From positions 3,100,001 through 3,164,000 of the forward strand of contig NC_017093.1 of the NCBI RefSeq assembly GCF_000284295.1: 64,000 nt of DNA, in the 5' to 3' direction. Both the position numbers and the translations under genes were made by a program. The notes below the pieces were generated by a model that had not been told where the DNA came from, did no database searches, and saw only the letters and a program-made list of their open reading frames with translations. Each line of letters starts with the position of its first letter. The stretch's first letter is position 1. The stretch is from Actinoplanes missouriensis 431 (GTDB taxonomy: Bacteria; Actinomycetota; Actinomycetes; Mycobacteriales; Micromonosporaceae). This document shows positions 42,501-49,765 of the stretch, piece after piece.

Positions 42501-43853
42501 GTTTTCGAGCCTGCCAGCATCCAGCTCGGTCGCGCCACGAAAAACAAGGAGTTCTGCAACAAGTGGGCGCAGAGCGACAGCGTCTACTACCAGAACTGCG
42601 TCGCGGACACCTTCAACCCCAACTTCATGCAGAACCGGGCGATGGATCTCCTGACCGCCGCGGCGCTCGCGTTCAGCCAGTGGGGAACCCTCTCGATGGA
42701 GTTCCTCCTCGGAGTCGGGCTGACGGCAGTCTGCCTGGGCGGGCTCTGCTCCGCTGCGCTGGCGGCGGTGGGCGGCGCCGAGGCCAGCATGGGCATCGGC
42801 GGCATGTTCACCGTCTGGGCCGAGGGCGCGCTCATGCGGTACGCGGCCGGCGGTGTGTGGAGCGGGGTCTCCGGCGCCCGCCTTCTCGGGTCGATCAACG
42901 GCGCGATCAACAAGATCCGGATCCCGGCGATCCTGCAGCGCGTCAGCACACCGCAGAAGACGGTGCAAGCCAACTTCGCCCGGCTCGTCAGCACCCGCGC
43001 TCTGCCCTCCTGCCTGCGCAGGAACAGCTTCGTCGCCGGCACCCCGGTGCTGCTCGCCGACGGCACCACCAAGGCGATCGAGGACGTACGGGCCGGCGAC
43101 CGGGTGCTCTCGACCGATCCCGCAACCGGAGTCACCGACGCGCAGACGGTCACCGACCTCATCACCGGCACCGGGACCAAGAACCTGGTCGAGCTGACCG
43201 TCGACACCGGTGACACGACGGCGACCGTCACCGCGACCGACGACCACCCGTTCTGGGTCGCGGACCTCGATCAGTGGCGCAACGCCGACGAGCTCACCGC
43301 CGGGCAATGGCTGCGCACCAGCGCGGGCACCTGGGTGCAGGTCACCGCGGTGCAGCACAGCACCCGGTGGACGACGGTCCACAACCTGACCGTCACGACG
43401 CACCACACCTACTACGTCCTCGCCGGCGACACATCCCTGCTGACCCACAACACCGATCCCTGCGAGGACTTCCCGTGGCAGGACATCGGCGGGGGCTGGT
43501 TCGAGAGCCCGGCGAGTCTGCTGTACGGCCCCGCATCCGTGCACGGTCACCGCATCAGACACCTGATGGCCCACATGGGTCCGGACCCTGACAAAGAGGT
43601 TCATACCGTCTTCGACATCGGCGACGACAACCTCTTTGCGGTGCTCGATGAGGCATGGCTGCGGCGAGGAGATGCCGTCTATCGGGACCCGCCGAACGCG
43701 GCTTTTCCCAATAAACTAATCATTCCGATGGACCGGGTGATCGGTACCCGGGGTGAGACGCACATCATGTTCATTATGAAGAACGAGAACGAAATCATTA
43801 CCGCCTATCCGAAGACGAAACTCGACGGCTCCCGAGATGATCCGACCCGATGA
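39540..43853 (+). CDS. Secreted ALF-repeat polymorphic toxin with HINT and C-terminal RNase-like domain
   Basis: The 1437-residue protein has a signal peptide (to about residue 31). ALF-type repeats (AxKALxGxxxxxxxFL) follow at about 35-250 and again at about 610-800, then very long Ala-rich coiled coils (250-600, 800-960). A hydrophobic, Cys-containing pre-toxin region (about 1020-1100) leads to a HINT peptidase domain (NSFVAGTPVLLADG at 1162, DDHPFWV, ending TSLLTHNT at about 1305). The last 130 residues carry HGHRIRHLMAHMGPD, VHTVFD, GTRGETHIMFIM and IITAYPK, which resemble BECR-fold RNase toxins. HINT should release this tip. The following gene overlaps by four bases and is the candidate immunity gene. 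Confidence 0.9.
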   Translation: MTLRWRRWTAGLATVVMVTSASAAVNGPVHAAETAVEPADRAAVVQMWQNGGVLVAPAAEKALLGSDDDVRAFLNQVDTLQALDDRIMVNRVLGGGGPTVRAEAQKALDSGQLITFLTEGWQTALNVDQRVRVNQMMAAGGAQVRAAAQKALDADATGPEVEEVDDTPQGPLDIFLASGWQKPFELDQRIKVNLILTKAPTGSNVRRLAQRALDAGDVDALTSFLDSQHAIAAARDEEATAITDLVGAAERASARSAELIETAKEEGAKAATAAAAAKASAQEALAAMREAQDNAEDAARAARRAADAARKSADAAAQAIQASQAAVAAARDAAAAASRAVAAAAATRRAANRAYKAAADAARDKNKAAAALTAASDAEKAAALATRAADAVAKAETVLVKVKDVVAAADSASGNAANAAAAAEDALAQARATGVNVAEAEAAARRARSQAARANRAASASVRYAQAAATAAGNARAAATQAVTSALAAAKAAKDAAGHAGDATKAANAATAAANAATQAADAAVTAANSAYAIYEAARAVDAERLAIFTEDGTEQAHTELAAYRQYQSRIRWDAQEAAKRNAETNRLIAEVRDPATGTTAAVAAARKAALSLNQTAGPYTQQAAARALAGTDDEVVEFVRTGIDVAAARDDRTTLATMAQTGTLDRRAAAIRALAGSDADVARFLAEQNYPERSVDDRVEVNRILAEAKTNGDPATIEHAQRALDGTDQDRRAFLATGQFEAGASDDRVKANRMLSSEESGPELRAAAQIALDGTPGALHEFVTTGWYGPAQNDYDAVVHEQEMLALLARASNAATTAKQNAEEAQAVAATARGKATEAQQWSAKAGETAKLAATYATKAVQSAIKAEESAVKAAKSAKTAVAAAKVANQAASDAAQSVAVAQAAYRRARADANRAIDAAERARASALAAGKDKQEAQRLYNEAVAHANKLIDQEVRAAVQAAQDQFGNCLRDAGPLPELQRECLRVFEPASIQLGRATKNKEFCNKWAQSDSVYYQNCVADTFNPNFMQNRAMDLLTAAALAFSQWGTLSMEFLLGVGLTAVCLGGLCSAALAAVGGAEASMGIGGMFTVWAEGALMRYAAGGVWSGVSGARLLGSINGAINKIRIPAILQRVSTPQKTVQANFARLVSTRALPSCLRRNSFVAGTPVLLADGTTKAIEDVRAGDRVLSTDPATGVTDAQTVTDLITGTGTKNLVELTVDTGDTTATVTATDDHPFWVADLDQWRNADELTAGQWLRTSAGTWVQVTAVQHSTRWTTVHNLTVTTHHTYYVLAGDTSLLTHNTDPCEDFPWQDIGGGWFESPASLLYGPASVHGHRIRHLMAHMGPDPDKEVHTVFDIGDDNLFAVLDEAWLRRGDAVYRDPPNAAFPNKLIIPMDRVIGTRGETHIMFIMKNENEIITAYPKTKLDGSRDDPTR

Positions 43854-44095
43854 AACCACCGAGGATCGCCTGCAAGATCTGTGGCCAGGACTGGCTCGTC
43901 CCGTATCGCAGCCTGCTGGACGGGTCGAGGTTCCTGCTGTGCCCCGAGTGTGACTCGGTGTGGCTGCCGGAGGACGACCCTGCCGAGCGGACGGAGCACT
44001 CGCTGACCACCGTGTTCGAGGGCTACGCCTTCATGCCCGGGCAAGTCGACTGGGATCTGATCGAGCCCGACCCCGACCAGCCCGAACGACGATGA
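43850..44095 (+). CDS. Zinc-ribbon protein, candidate immunity protein for the toxin
   Basis: This 81-residue cytoplasmic protein has two CxxC pairs (Cys8-Cys11 and Cys31-Cys34) that form a small zinc ribbon (CKICGQDW...LLCPECDSVWLP) and an acidic C-terminal half. Its ATG overlaps the toxin stop. Polymorphic toxins are regularly followed by a small immunity gene, so that role is inferred from position. Alternatively it could be a DNA- or RNA-binding regulator. A terminator follows at once, so the toxin and this gene close the transcript. Confidence 0.75.
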   Translation: MKPPRIACKICGQDWLVPYRSLLDGSRFLLCPECDSVWLPEDDPAERTEHSLTTVFEGYAFMPGQVDWDLIEPDPDQPERR

Positions 44096-44100
44096 TCAGA

Positions 44101-44131
44101 GGCGAGGGTGCCCGTCACGGGCACCCTCGCC
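44101..44131 (+). terminator. Hairpin terminator after the toxin/immunity pair
   Basis: A 14-bp perfect stem (GGCGAGGGTGCCCG) with a TCA loop, followed by the T-rich TTGCTCCTT, lies six bases after the stop of the zinc-ribbon gene. Confidence 0.85.
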
Positions 44132-44283
44132 TTGCTCCTTCGACGTGTGGAGATGTGGTGAACGGGTTGAGCCAGACCAATTCCCCCATCCCTGGCGAAC
44201 CGCCGATCCGCAGTAGCCACACGGCGGGCCGGGCCGAGGCGAGCTGCGGTAGCCACAGGTGTTCAGGAAAACGGTCGTCGTTC

Positions 44284-46524
44284 CTACGGGAGGAGTTCCG
44301 GCTCGAGCGGGGAGTCCGGGGTCACGGTGACCTCGATGACGGTGTCGCGGTAGCGGAGGCGCGTCCGGGTGGGCCGGTCGGCGTACACCCGGGCCTCGTG
44401 CAACCGCCCGTCACTCCAGCTGATGTCCACGGTGAAGCCGCCACGCGCCCGCAACCCCCGCACCGCGCCGTCGCGCCACGTCGACGGGAGGGCGGGGAGT
44501 AGCTCGATCTCCTCGCCGTCCGACTGGAGGAGCATCTCCGCGATGGCCCCGGTACCGCCCGCGTTGCCGTCGAAGGAGTAGATGTTCTGCTGCGCCCCGG
44601 CGATGCCGCCCGCCGAATAGCTGAGCAGGTTCGCCTCGCTCGCGTCGGCGATCAGCCGGGTGACGTGCTCCAGAGCGTTGTCACCGTCGAGCAGGCGGGC
44701 GTGGAAGGCGGCGAAGTTCGCCTCCGCCCACTCGGTCTGCTCCCAGCCGGGAGCCGCCTGGCGGCGTTCCAGCGTGACCGCGGCGGCTGCGGCCAGTGAC
44801 GGCGTGCCGCGCGGCGTGATCTGCCGCTCCGGGAAGACCGCGCACAGGTGCGAGGTGTGCCGGTGCGCGGGATCGGCCTCGTCCACGTCGTCGAGCCATT
44901 CCTGCAACTGTCCGTGCCGGCCGATCCGGAACGGTGACAGGCGGTCACGCGCGGCCGCCACCCGGGAGCGCAACTCCGGGTCGACGTCGAGGATGGCCGC
45001 CGCCTGGCCGCAGATCCGCAGGATGGCCTCGGCGAACACCCGGTCGGCGGTGGTGCCCATCGCGATCGAGCAGGGCGTGCCGTCGGCAGCCAGATACGAG
45101 TTCTCCGGCGACTCCGAGGGGCCGGCCACCAGCCAGCCGTGCGACGGCTCCGGGGTCAGATAGTCGAGAAGGAACAGGGCGCAGGAGCGCAGGACCGGGT
45201 ACGCCTGATCGCGCAGGAACCGGACATCCGGCCGGTACTCGTAGTGCTCCCACAGTTGCAGCGCCAGCCACGCCCCGCCGGTGACGTTCAGCCCCCACCC
45301 GATGCCCCGGCCCGGCGCGGAGTAGCCCCACGCGTTGGTGACGGTGTGCGCCACCCAGCCGTCCGCCCCGTACATCTGCTGTGCGGTGCTGCGGCCGGAT
45401 GAGGCGAGGCCGGTGAGGAAGCGGAACAGCGGGGTGTGGCATTCGGCGAGGTTGGTGGACTCGGCCGCCCAGTAGTTCTGCTGCGTGTTGATGTCGAGGT
45501 GGAAGTCGTTGCTCCAGCCCATGCTGCTGGCGAACCCGTCGTTCCAGACACCCTGCAGCGCCAGCGGCAGCGGCGAGTCCGCCCGTGACCCGGCAATGGT
45601 CAGGTAGCGGCCGTACTGGAAGTACAGGGCGATCAGGTCGTCGTCGCGTTCACCGCGGGCGAGACGCTCCCGGCGTACGTCGGTGGGCAGGTCGATCGGA
45701 GTACCCAGGTCGAGTGACACCCGGCGCATCAGCCGCTGGTGGTCCTCGACGTGGGCGGCGCGCATCACCTCGTAGGGAGCGGGTTCCACAAGGGAAGGCG
45801 CACAGAAGGAGGTGCTGACCGTGACGAAGACGTCGACTACGTCAGCGCCGGTGACCGTGACGGTGTCGTCGGCGGCGAGCAGCGTCCCGCCGTCGATCAC
45901 GAAGCGGACCCGGATCTCGACGTCCACACCCTGCTCACCGTCGCTGTGCAGGGTCTCGACGGCCCGGCCGCGGAACGCGAGACCGTCCGCGCCGCCGGTG
46001 AACGTGCCGGGCAGCACCGTGTCGTCGAGCGCGGCGGTGAAGCTGATCGCCGCCGCACGGCTCGCGGACAGGCGCATGGCGATCACGCCGTGCGGGTGTG
46101 AGGCGAAGGTTTCCCGTACGAAATGGGTCTGATTCTGATCGAACTCCACCGACGCGAGGCCGGTGTCCAGGTCCAGTTCGCGACGGTAACCGTCAGCCTG
46201 ATCAAGGGCGAAGTCCAGGCGCAGGCGGGGGAGCGGCAGGTTCGTGCCGAACGACGTGGGCCGGCCGGTCAGGTGCTCGGCCGCCAGCCGCTGCGCCTCG
46301 GCGTGCTCGCCCTCGAACAGCAGCCGGCGGATGACCGGAATCGATTGCGCCGCGGCCGGGTTGACGTCGTGGTCGGAGGGCGCGCCGGACCAGGCGGTCG
46401 ACTCGGAGAGCCGGATGATCTCGGTGCCGACGCCGCCGTGGACCATGCCGCCGAGCCGGCCGTTGCCGATCGGCAGCGCCTCGAACCAGCGGGAGGCCGG
46501 GCGGTCGTAGAGGAGGCGCGTCAC
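44284..46524 (-). CDS. GH95 family glycosidase, probable alpha-L-fucosidase
   Basis: The 746-residue protein shows the GH95 layout: WFEALPIGNGRLGGMVHGG and ESTAWSGAP in the N-terminal beta-domain. The (alpha/alpha)6 barrel has LQGVWND, SNDFHLDINTQQNYW (catalytic Asn/Asp region) and QEWLDDVDEADPAHRHTSHL. A C-terminal beta-domain ends the protein. GH95 enzymes remove alpha-1,2-fucose (or galactose) from plant and animal glycans by inversion. There is no signal peptide, so it acts inside on imported oligosaccharides. Its GTG overlaps the stop of the esterase gene. Confidence 0.92.
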   Translation of the reverse strand: MTRLLYDRPASRWFEALPIGNGRLGGMVHGGVGTEIIRLSESTAWSGAPSDHDVNPAAAQSIPVIRRLLFEGEHAEAQRLAAEHLTGRPTSFGTNLPLPRLRLDFALDQADGYRRELDLDTGLASVEFDQNQTHFVRETFASHPHGVIAMRLSASRAAAISFTAALDDTVLPGTFTGGADGLAFRGRAVETLHSDGEQGVDVEIRVRFVIDGGTLLAADDTVTVTGADVVDVFVTVSTSFCAPSLVEPAPYEVMRAAHVEDHQRLMRRVSLDLGTPIDLPTDVRRERLARGERDDDLIALYFQYGRYLTIAGSRADSPLPLALQGVWNDGFASSMGWSNDFHLDINTQQNYWAAESTNLAECHTPLFRFLTGLASSGRSTAQQMYGADGWVAHTVTNAWGYSAPGRGIGWGLNVTGGAWLALQLWEHYEYRPDVRFLRDQAYPVLRSCALFLLDYLTPEPSHGWLVAGPSESPENSYLAADGTPCSIAMGTTADRVFAEAILRICGQAAAILDVDPELRSRVAAARDRLSPFRIGRHGQLQEWLDDVDEADPAHRHTSHLCAVFPERQITPRGTPSLAAAAAVTLERRQAAPGWEQTEWAEANFAAFHARLLDGDNALEHVTRLIADASEANLLSYSAGGIAGAQQNIYSFDGNAGGTGAIAEMLLQSDGEEIELLPALPSTWRDGAVRGLRARGGFTVDISWSDGRLHEARVYADRPTRTRLRYRDTVIEVTVTPDSPLEPELLP

Positions 46525-47477
46525 GCCAGCAGGTCCCGGAGCCAGGGCAGCTGGACCGGCGCCTGGAACGAGCCGCCGCCCTCGTGCCGGTTGTAGGGCC
46601 AGATCTGCATCTGCTTCGGCCCGGCGTAGCGGTTGTAGGCGGCGTACACGGTGGACGGCGGGCATACGTCGTCCATCAGCCCCACGGAGTAGAGCGCCGG
46701 GGCGGTGGCCCGCGCCGCCAGATGCACCCCGTCGAAGTAGCCCAGCGTCGCGAAGACCCGCTCGACCAGGTCCCGGTTGGTGGCGCAGAAGACCGAGAGC
46801 TCCTGGTACGGGTAGGAGTCGGTGATCTCGGTGGCCCGCCGGAAATGGGTCAGGAACGGCACGTCGATCAGCGCTCCCCGGACCCGCGGGTGCAGACCGG
46901 CCACGGCCTGCGCGATGCCACCGCCCTGACTCGCCCCGGCCACCACGATCCGGCTGGCGTCTACTTCGGGGAGGGTAGCCGCCAGGTCGACCGCCCGGAC
47001 GGCGTCGGTGAACAGCCGCCGGTAGTAGTACTGCTCGGGGTCGAGTACGCCCCGGGTCATCAGCCCGGAGTGGTGCGGTGTGCTGTCGCCGGGCAGGTCG
47101 GGAGTGTCACCGTCGCCCTGGCCGCGGGAGTCCATCACCAGCACGGCGTATCCGGCCGCCGGCCAGAGCAGCCATTCGTGCGGACGGCCGCGCCCACCGC
47201 CGTACCCGATGAATTGCACGACGCAGGGGACCGGGCCGGTGGCGGAGGCGGGCACGAGAAGCCACGCCGCCACGCGCTGCCCGCCGTGACCGCTGTAGCG
47301 CACGTCGAACACGCGCACTCCGGGGAGCAGCGCATCGACCGGAGTCAGCTCTGCCGTGAGGTCGTGCTCGCGCGCCTCGGTCAGCGTGCGGGCCCAGAAC
47401 TCGTCGAAGTCGGCCGGTTCGGCGAGCTCGGGACGGTAGTCGCGCAGCTGGTCGAGGGGGAGGTCGAACATGGCCAT
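46521..47477 (-). CDS. CE7 acetyl xylan esterase/cephalosporin-C deacetylase family
   Basis: This 318-residue alpha/beta hydrolase has the CE7 signature blocks RGQGD (residues about 117-121), the nucleophile GASQGGG, the Asp in GLMDDVCPPST and the His in YNRHEGGG. Cytoplasmic CE7 enzymes remove acetyl groups from short oligosaccharides. It lies between GH36 (5-bp gap) and GH95 (overlap), so the three act on the same acetylated substrate. The start may be ATG 47477 or ATG 47471. Confidence 0.94.
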   Translation of the reverse strand: MAMFDLPLDQLRDYRPELAEPADFDEFWARTLTEAREHDLTAELTPVDALLPGVRVFDVRYSGHGGQRVAAWLLVPASATGPVPCVVQFIGYGGGRGRPHEWLLWPAAGYAVLVMDSRGQGDGDTPDLPGDSTPHHSGLMTRGVLDPEQYYYRRLFTDAVRAVDLAATLPEVDASRIVVAGASQGGGIAQAVAGLHPRVRGALIDVPFLTHFRRATEITDSYPYQELSVFCATNRDLVERVFATLGYFDGVHLAARATAPALYSVGLMDDVCPPSTVYAAYNRYAGPKQMQIWPYNRHEGGGSFQAPVQLPWLRDLLA

Positions 47478-47482
47478 GAGGA

Positions 47483-49564
47483 TCAGCCTTTCCTGTCAAC
47501 GCGGACGAGGTGCACCAGGACGCTGGCGTGGTCACCCTGCGGAAAATCAAGATCAAGACCCGACTGCCGGAGTACGGCCCCCGAGTGCACCGCTCCCGTG
47601 TCGGTGTCCCGGTACTCGGCTGCGGGGTCGATTCCGGTCAGCCGCAGCGGCGCGGGGTCGTGGCCGAACGGCCGGGACGGGCACCAGGCGAGCAGGACGA
47701 ACTGGTCTTCGTGGGCGTACCCGACCGCGCTGAGCGTGCCGTCACCGGTCAGCCGGTGGGCGGCGCCGTGCTGGACCGCCGGCCGGATCCGCTTGTAGAC
47801 CTCGATCAGCTCGGCGGCCTCCTTCAGCTCGTCCTCCGACCACGTGGTCAGGTCACCGCCGATGCCCAGCGCGCCGGCCATGGCGACGTGGAAGCGGAAC
47901 CGCAGCGGCGTCCGGCGGGCGGTGGCCACGTTCGGGCTGTCGGTCACCCACGCGCCCATGACCTGCGCGGGGAAGAGCTGGCTGAACCCGTGCTGGATGC
48001 CGATCCGGTCGACCGGGTCGGTGTTGTCCGACGTCCACACCTGGTCGGTGCGGGCGAGGATGCCGAGGTCGGCCCGGCCGCCGCCGCCGGAGCATGCCTC
48101 GATGCGCAGGCCCGGGTGGTCGGCGCGGAGCCGGTCCATGATCTGGTAGACCGCGCGGGTGTGGTCCAGCCACAGCCGGTCCGGGTCGGCGTGGCCCGGC
48201 CAGCCGGCCTCGGTGAACGCGCGGTTCGCGTCCCACTTGAGGAAGTCGATGTCGTTATCGGTCACCAGCCGGTCCAGCCAGGCGTGCGTCCAGGCGGCGG
48301 TGTCCGGCCGGGCCAGGTTGAGGACGAGCTGGTTGCGCATCTCGGTGCGCCCGCGGTGTGCGGTGTGCAGCACCCAGTCCGGGTGCGCCCGGTAGAGGTC
48401 GGAGTCCGGGTTGACCATCTCGGGCTCGACCCAGAGCCCGAAGAGCATGCCGAGCCGGTGCACCTCGTCGGCGAGCGGTCGCAGCCCCTGCGGGAAGCGG
48501 TCCGGGTTGGGCGTCCAGTCACCGAGGCCGGCGTGGTCGCTGACCCGTTCGCCGAACCAGCCGTCGTCGACCACGAACAGTTCGACGCCGAGCCGGGCGG
48601 CCCGGGCGGCGAGCGCCGTCTGGCCGGCCTCGTCCACGTCGAACCCGGTGGCCTCCCACGAGTTGTAGAGCACCGGGCGTACCTCCGCGGGATGCGGGAC
48701 GACGTGCCGGCGGGTGTACGCGTGCCACGCCCGGCTGGCCGCGCCGAACCCGCCGCCGGTGTAGAGCCCGGCGTACACCGGCGTCTCCAGGGTCTCGCCC
48801 GTGCCGAGGGTCCAGGTCAGGCCCTCGTGGCCGGGGCCGCCGGTCCAGGCGACGTGCCCGGCCGGGTCACGGTGCAGGGTGATCCGCCAGCTGCCGCTCC
48901 AGGCCAGCGCGGTGCTCCACACCTCGCCGTGCTCCTCGCCGGTGGCGCCGTCGTCCAGGGCGAGCCAGGGGTTGGCCTGGTGACTGGTCATGCCACGCCG
49001 GCTGGTGAAGACGGTCTCGGCGACCGGCACGTCGGTGCGGCGCAGCCGGAACTCGCTGTTCCAGCCGCCGACCAGGTGACTCATCCGGTAGCCGGGGCGC
49101 TGCGGCAGCGTCCAGGAGGCGCTGTCGCACCGCTGTACGGTGATCGGCTCGCCGGAGTTCGTGACGGTGGTCCACCGCTCTATCACGTCGGTGTCGTCGT
49201 ACACCCGGTAGTGCAGGGTGACGCGCAGCGGGTGGTGCCGGTCGTCCAGGTGGATGCGCAGGTGGCCGGCGTCGATGTCGTGCCCGGCGTAGCGCCACTC
49301 GACGCCACGACTGCCGTCGGCGAACCGCACCTGCAGGCCGGCCGGCCCGAACCGGGCGCCACCCTCGGCGTCCAGTTCCCGCGGGCCGCCGGCGGTGTCG
49401 AAGCTGCTGCCCGCGGCCGGTTCCCGGATCGCGGGCGTGGTCAGTCGCGCACCCCAGTGCAGGTGCCGCACGTTGTCGTCGTCGTCGAGCGCGACGGCGT
49501 ACGACGTCGACGGGGTGTGCAACAGCCAGAGGCGCTGCTCGGGCACGTACCGCAGATCGGGCAT
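47483..49564 (-). CDS. GH36 alpha-galactosidase
   Basis: The 693-residue enzyme has an N-terminal beta-supersandwich and the GH36 barrel with LFVVDDGWFGER, GLWVEPEMVNPDSDLY, the nucleophile in DFLKWDANR, the CSGGGGRADLG motif and the acid/base Asp in QVWTSDNTD. There is no signal peptide. It takes terminal alpha-galactose off imported oligosaccharides. The ATG at 49564 follows GAGG at six to seven bases. It is the first gene of a three-gene operon read away from the second ROK locus, with a leader of about 150 bases. Confidence 0.95.
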   Translation of the reverse strand: MPDLRYVPEQRLWLLHTPSTSYAVALDDDDNVRHLHWGARLTTPAIREPAAGSSFDTAGGPRELDAEGGARFGPAGLQVRFADGSRGVEWRYAGHDIDAGHLRIHLDDRHHPLRVTLHYRVYDDTDVIERWTTVTNSGEPITVQRCDSASWTLPQRPGYRMSHLVGGWNSEFRLRRTDVPVAETVFTSRRGMTSHQANPWLALDDGATGEEHGEVWSTALAWSGSWRITLHRDPAGHVAWTGGPGHEGLTWTLGTGETLETPVYAGLYTGGGFGAASRAWHAYTRRHVVPHPAEVRPVLYNSWEATGFDVDEAGQTALAARAARLGVELFVVDDGWFGERVSDHAGLGDWTPNPDRFPQGLRPLADEVHRLGMLFGLWVEPEMVNPDSDLYRAHPDWVLHTAHRGRTEMRNQLVLNLARPDTAAWTHAWLDRLVTDNDIDFLKWDANRAFTEAGWPGHADPDRLWLDHTRAVYQIMDRLRADHPGLRIEACSGGGGRADLGILARTDQVWTSDNTDPVDRIGIQHGFSQLFPAQVMGAWVTDSPNVATARRTPLRFRFHVAMAGALGIGGDLTTWSEDELKEAAELIEVYKRIRPAVQHGAAHRLTGDGTLSAVGYAHEDQFVLLAWCPSRPFGHDPAPLRLTGIDPAAEYRDTDTGAVHSGAVLRQSGLDLDFPQGDHASVLVHLVRVDRKG

Positions 49565-49622
49565 CTGGATCCTCAATGGTGATCGCCGATGGAGTGAGCC
49601 TTTTCAACGTGACGAGGGCCTC

Positions 49623-49663
49623 GCCCGCCGCCGCCGCCGGACAACGGCCCGGCGGCGGCGGGC
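49623..49663 (-). other. GC-rich hairpin in the GH36 leader
   Basis: An inverted repeat of about 14 bp (GCCCGCCGCCGCCG and its complement) lies between the predicted ROK-controlled promoter and the GH36 start. It could attenuate the transcript or simply structure the long leader. Function is unproven. Confidence 0.4.
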
Positions 49664-49702
49664 CCGATGTCAGGTTGAAATTGCTCAGTGCGGCAGGAGC
49701 CT

Positions 49703-49765
49703 ATGGACGTTTTCGCGCCCAAATCAATACTTGACGAAGGAAATTATTGAGCATAGATTTCCTGC
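49703..49765. promoter_or_regulatory. Divergent promoters and ROK operator, second locus
   Basis: On the plus strand TTGACG (49731-49736), 17 bases and TAGATT (49754-49759) place transcription start at or next to the ATG at 49766. On the minus strand TTGATT (49727-49722) with an 18-base spacer faces TAGGCT and would serve the GH36 operon. The inverted repeat TCAATACTT (49724-49732) and AATTATTGA (49742-49750) is the same as at the first locus. Confidence 0.75.

Noticed and set aside
39183..43604. Very long open frame (over 1400 codons) on the minus strand opposite the toxin gene
   Set aside because: It mirrors the Ala-rich repeats of the toxin gene in the complementary frame, has Gly/Arg/Val-rich low-complexity sequence and no domain or ribosome site.
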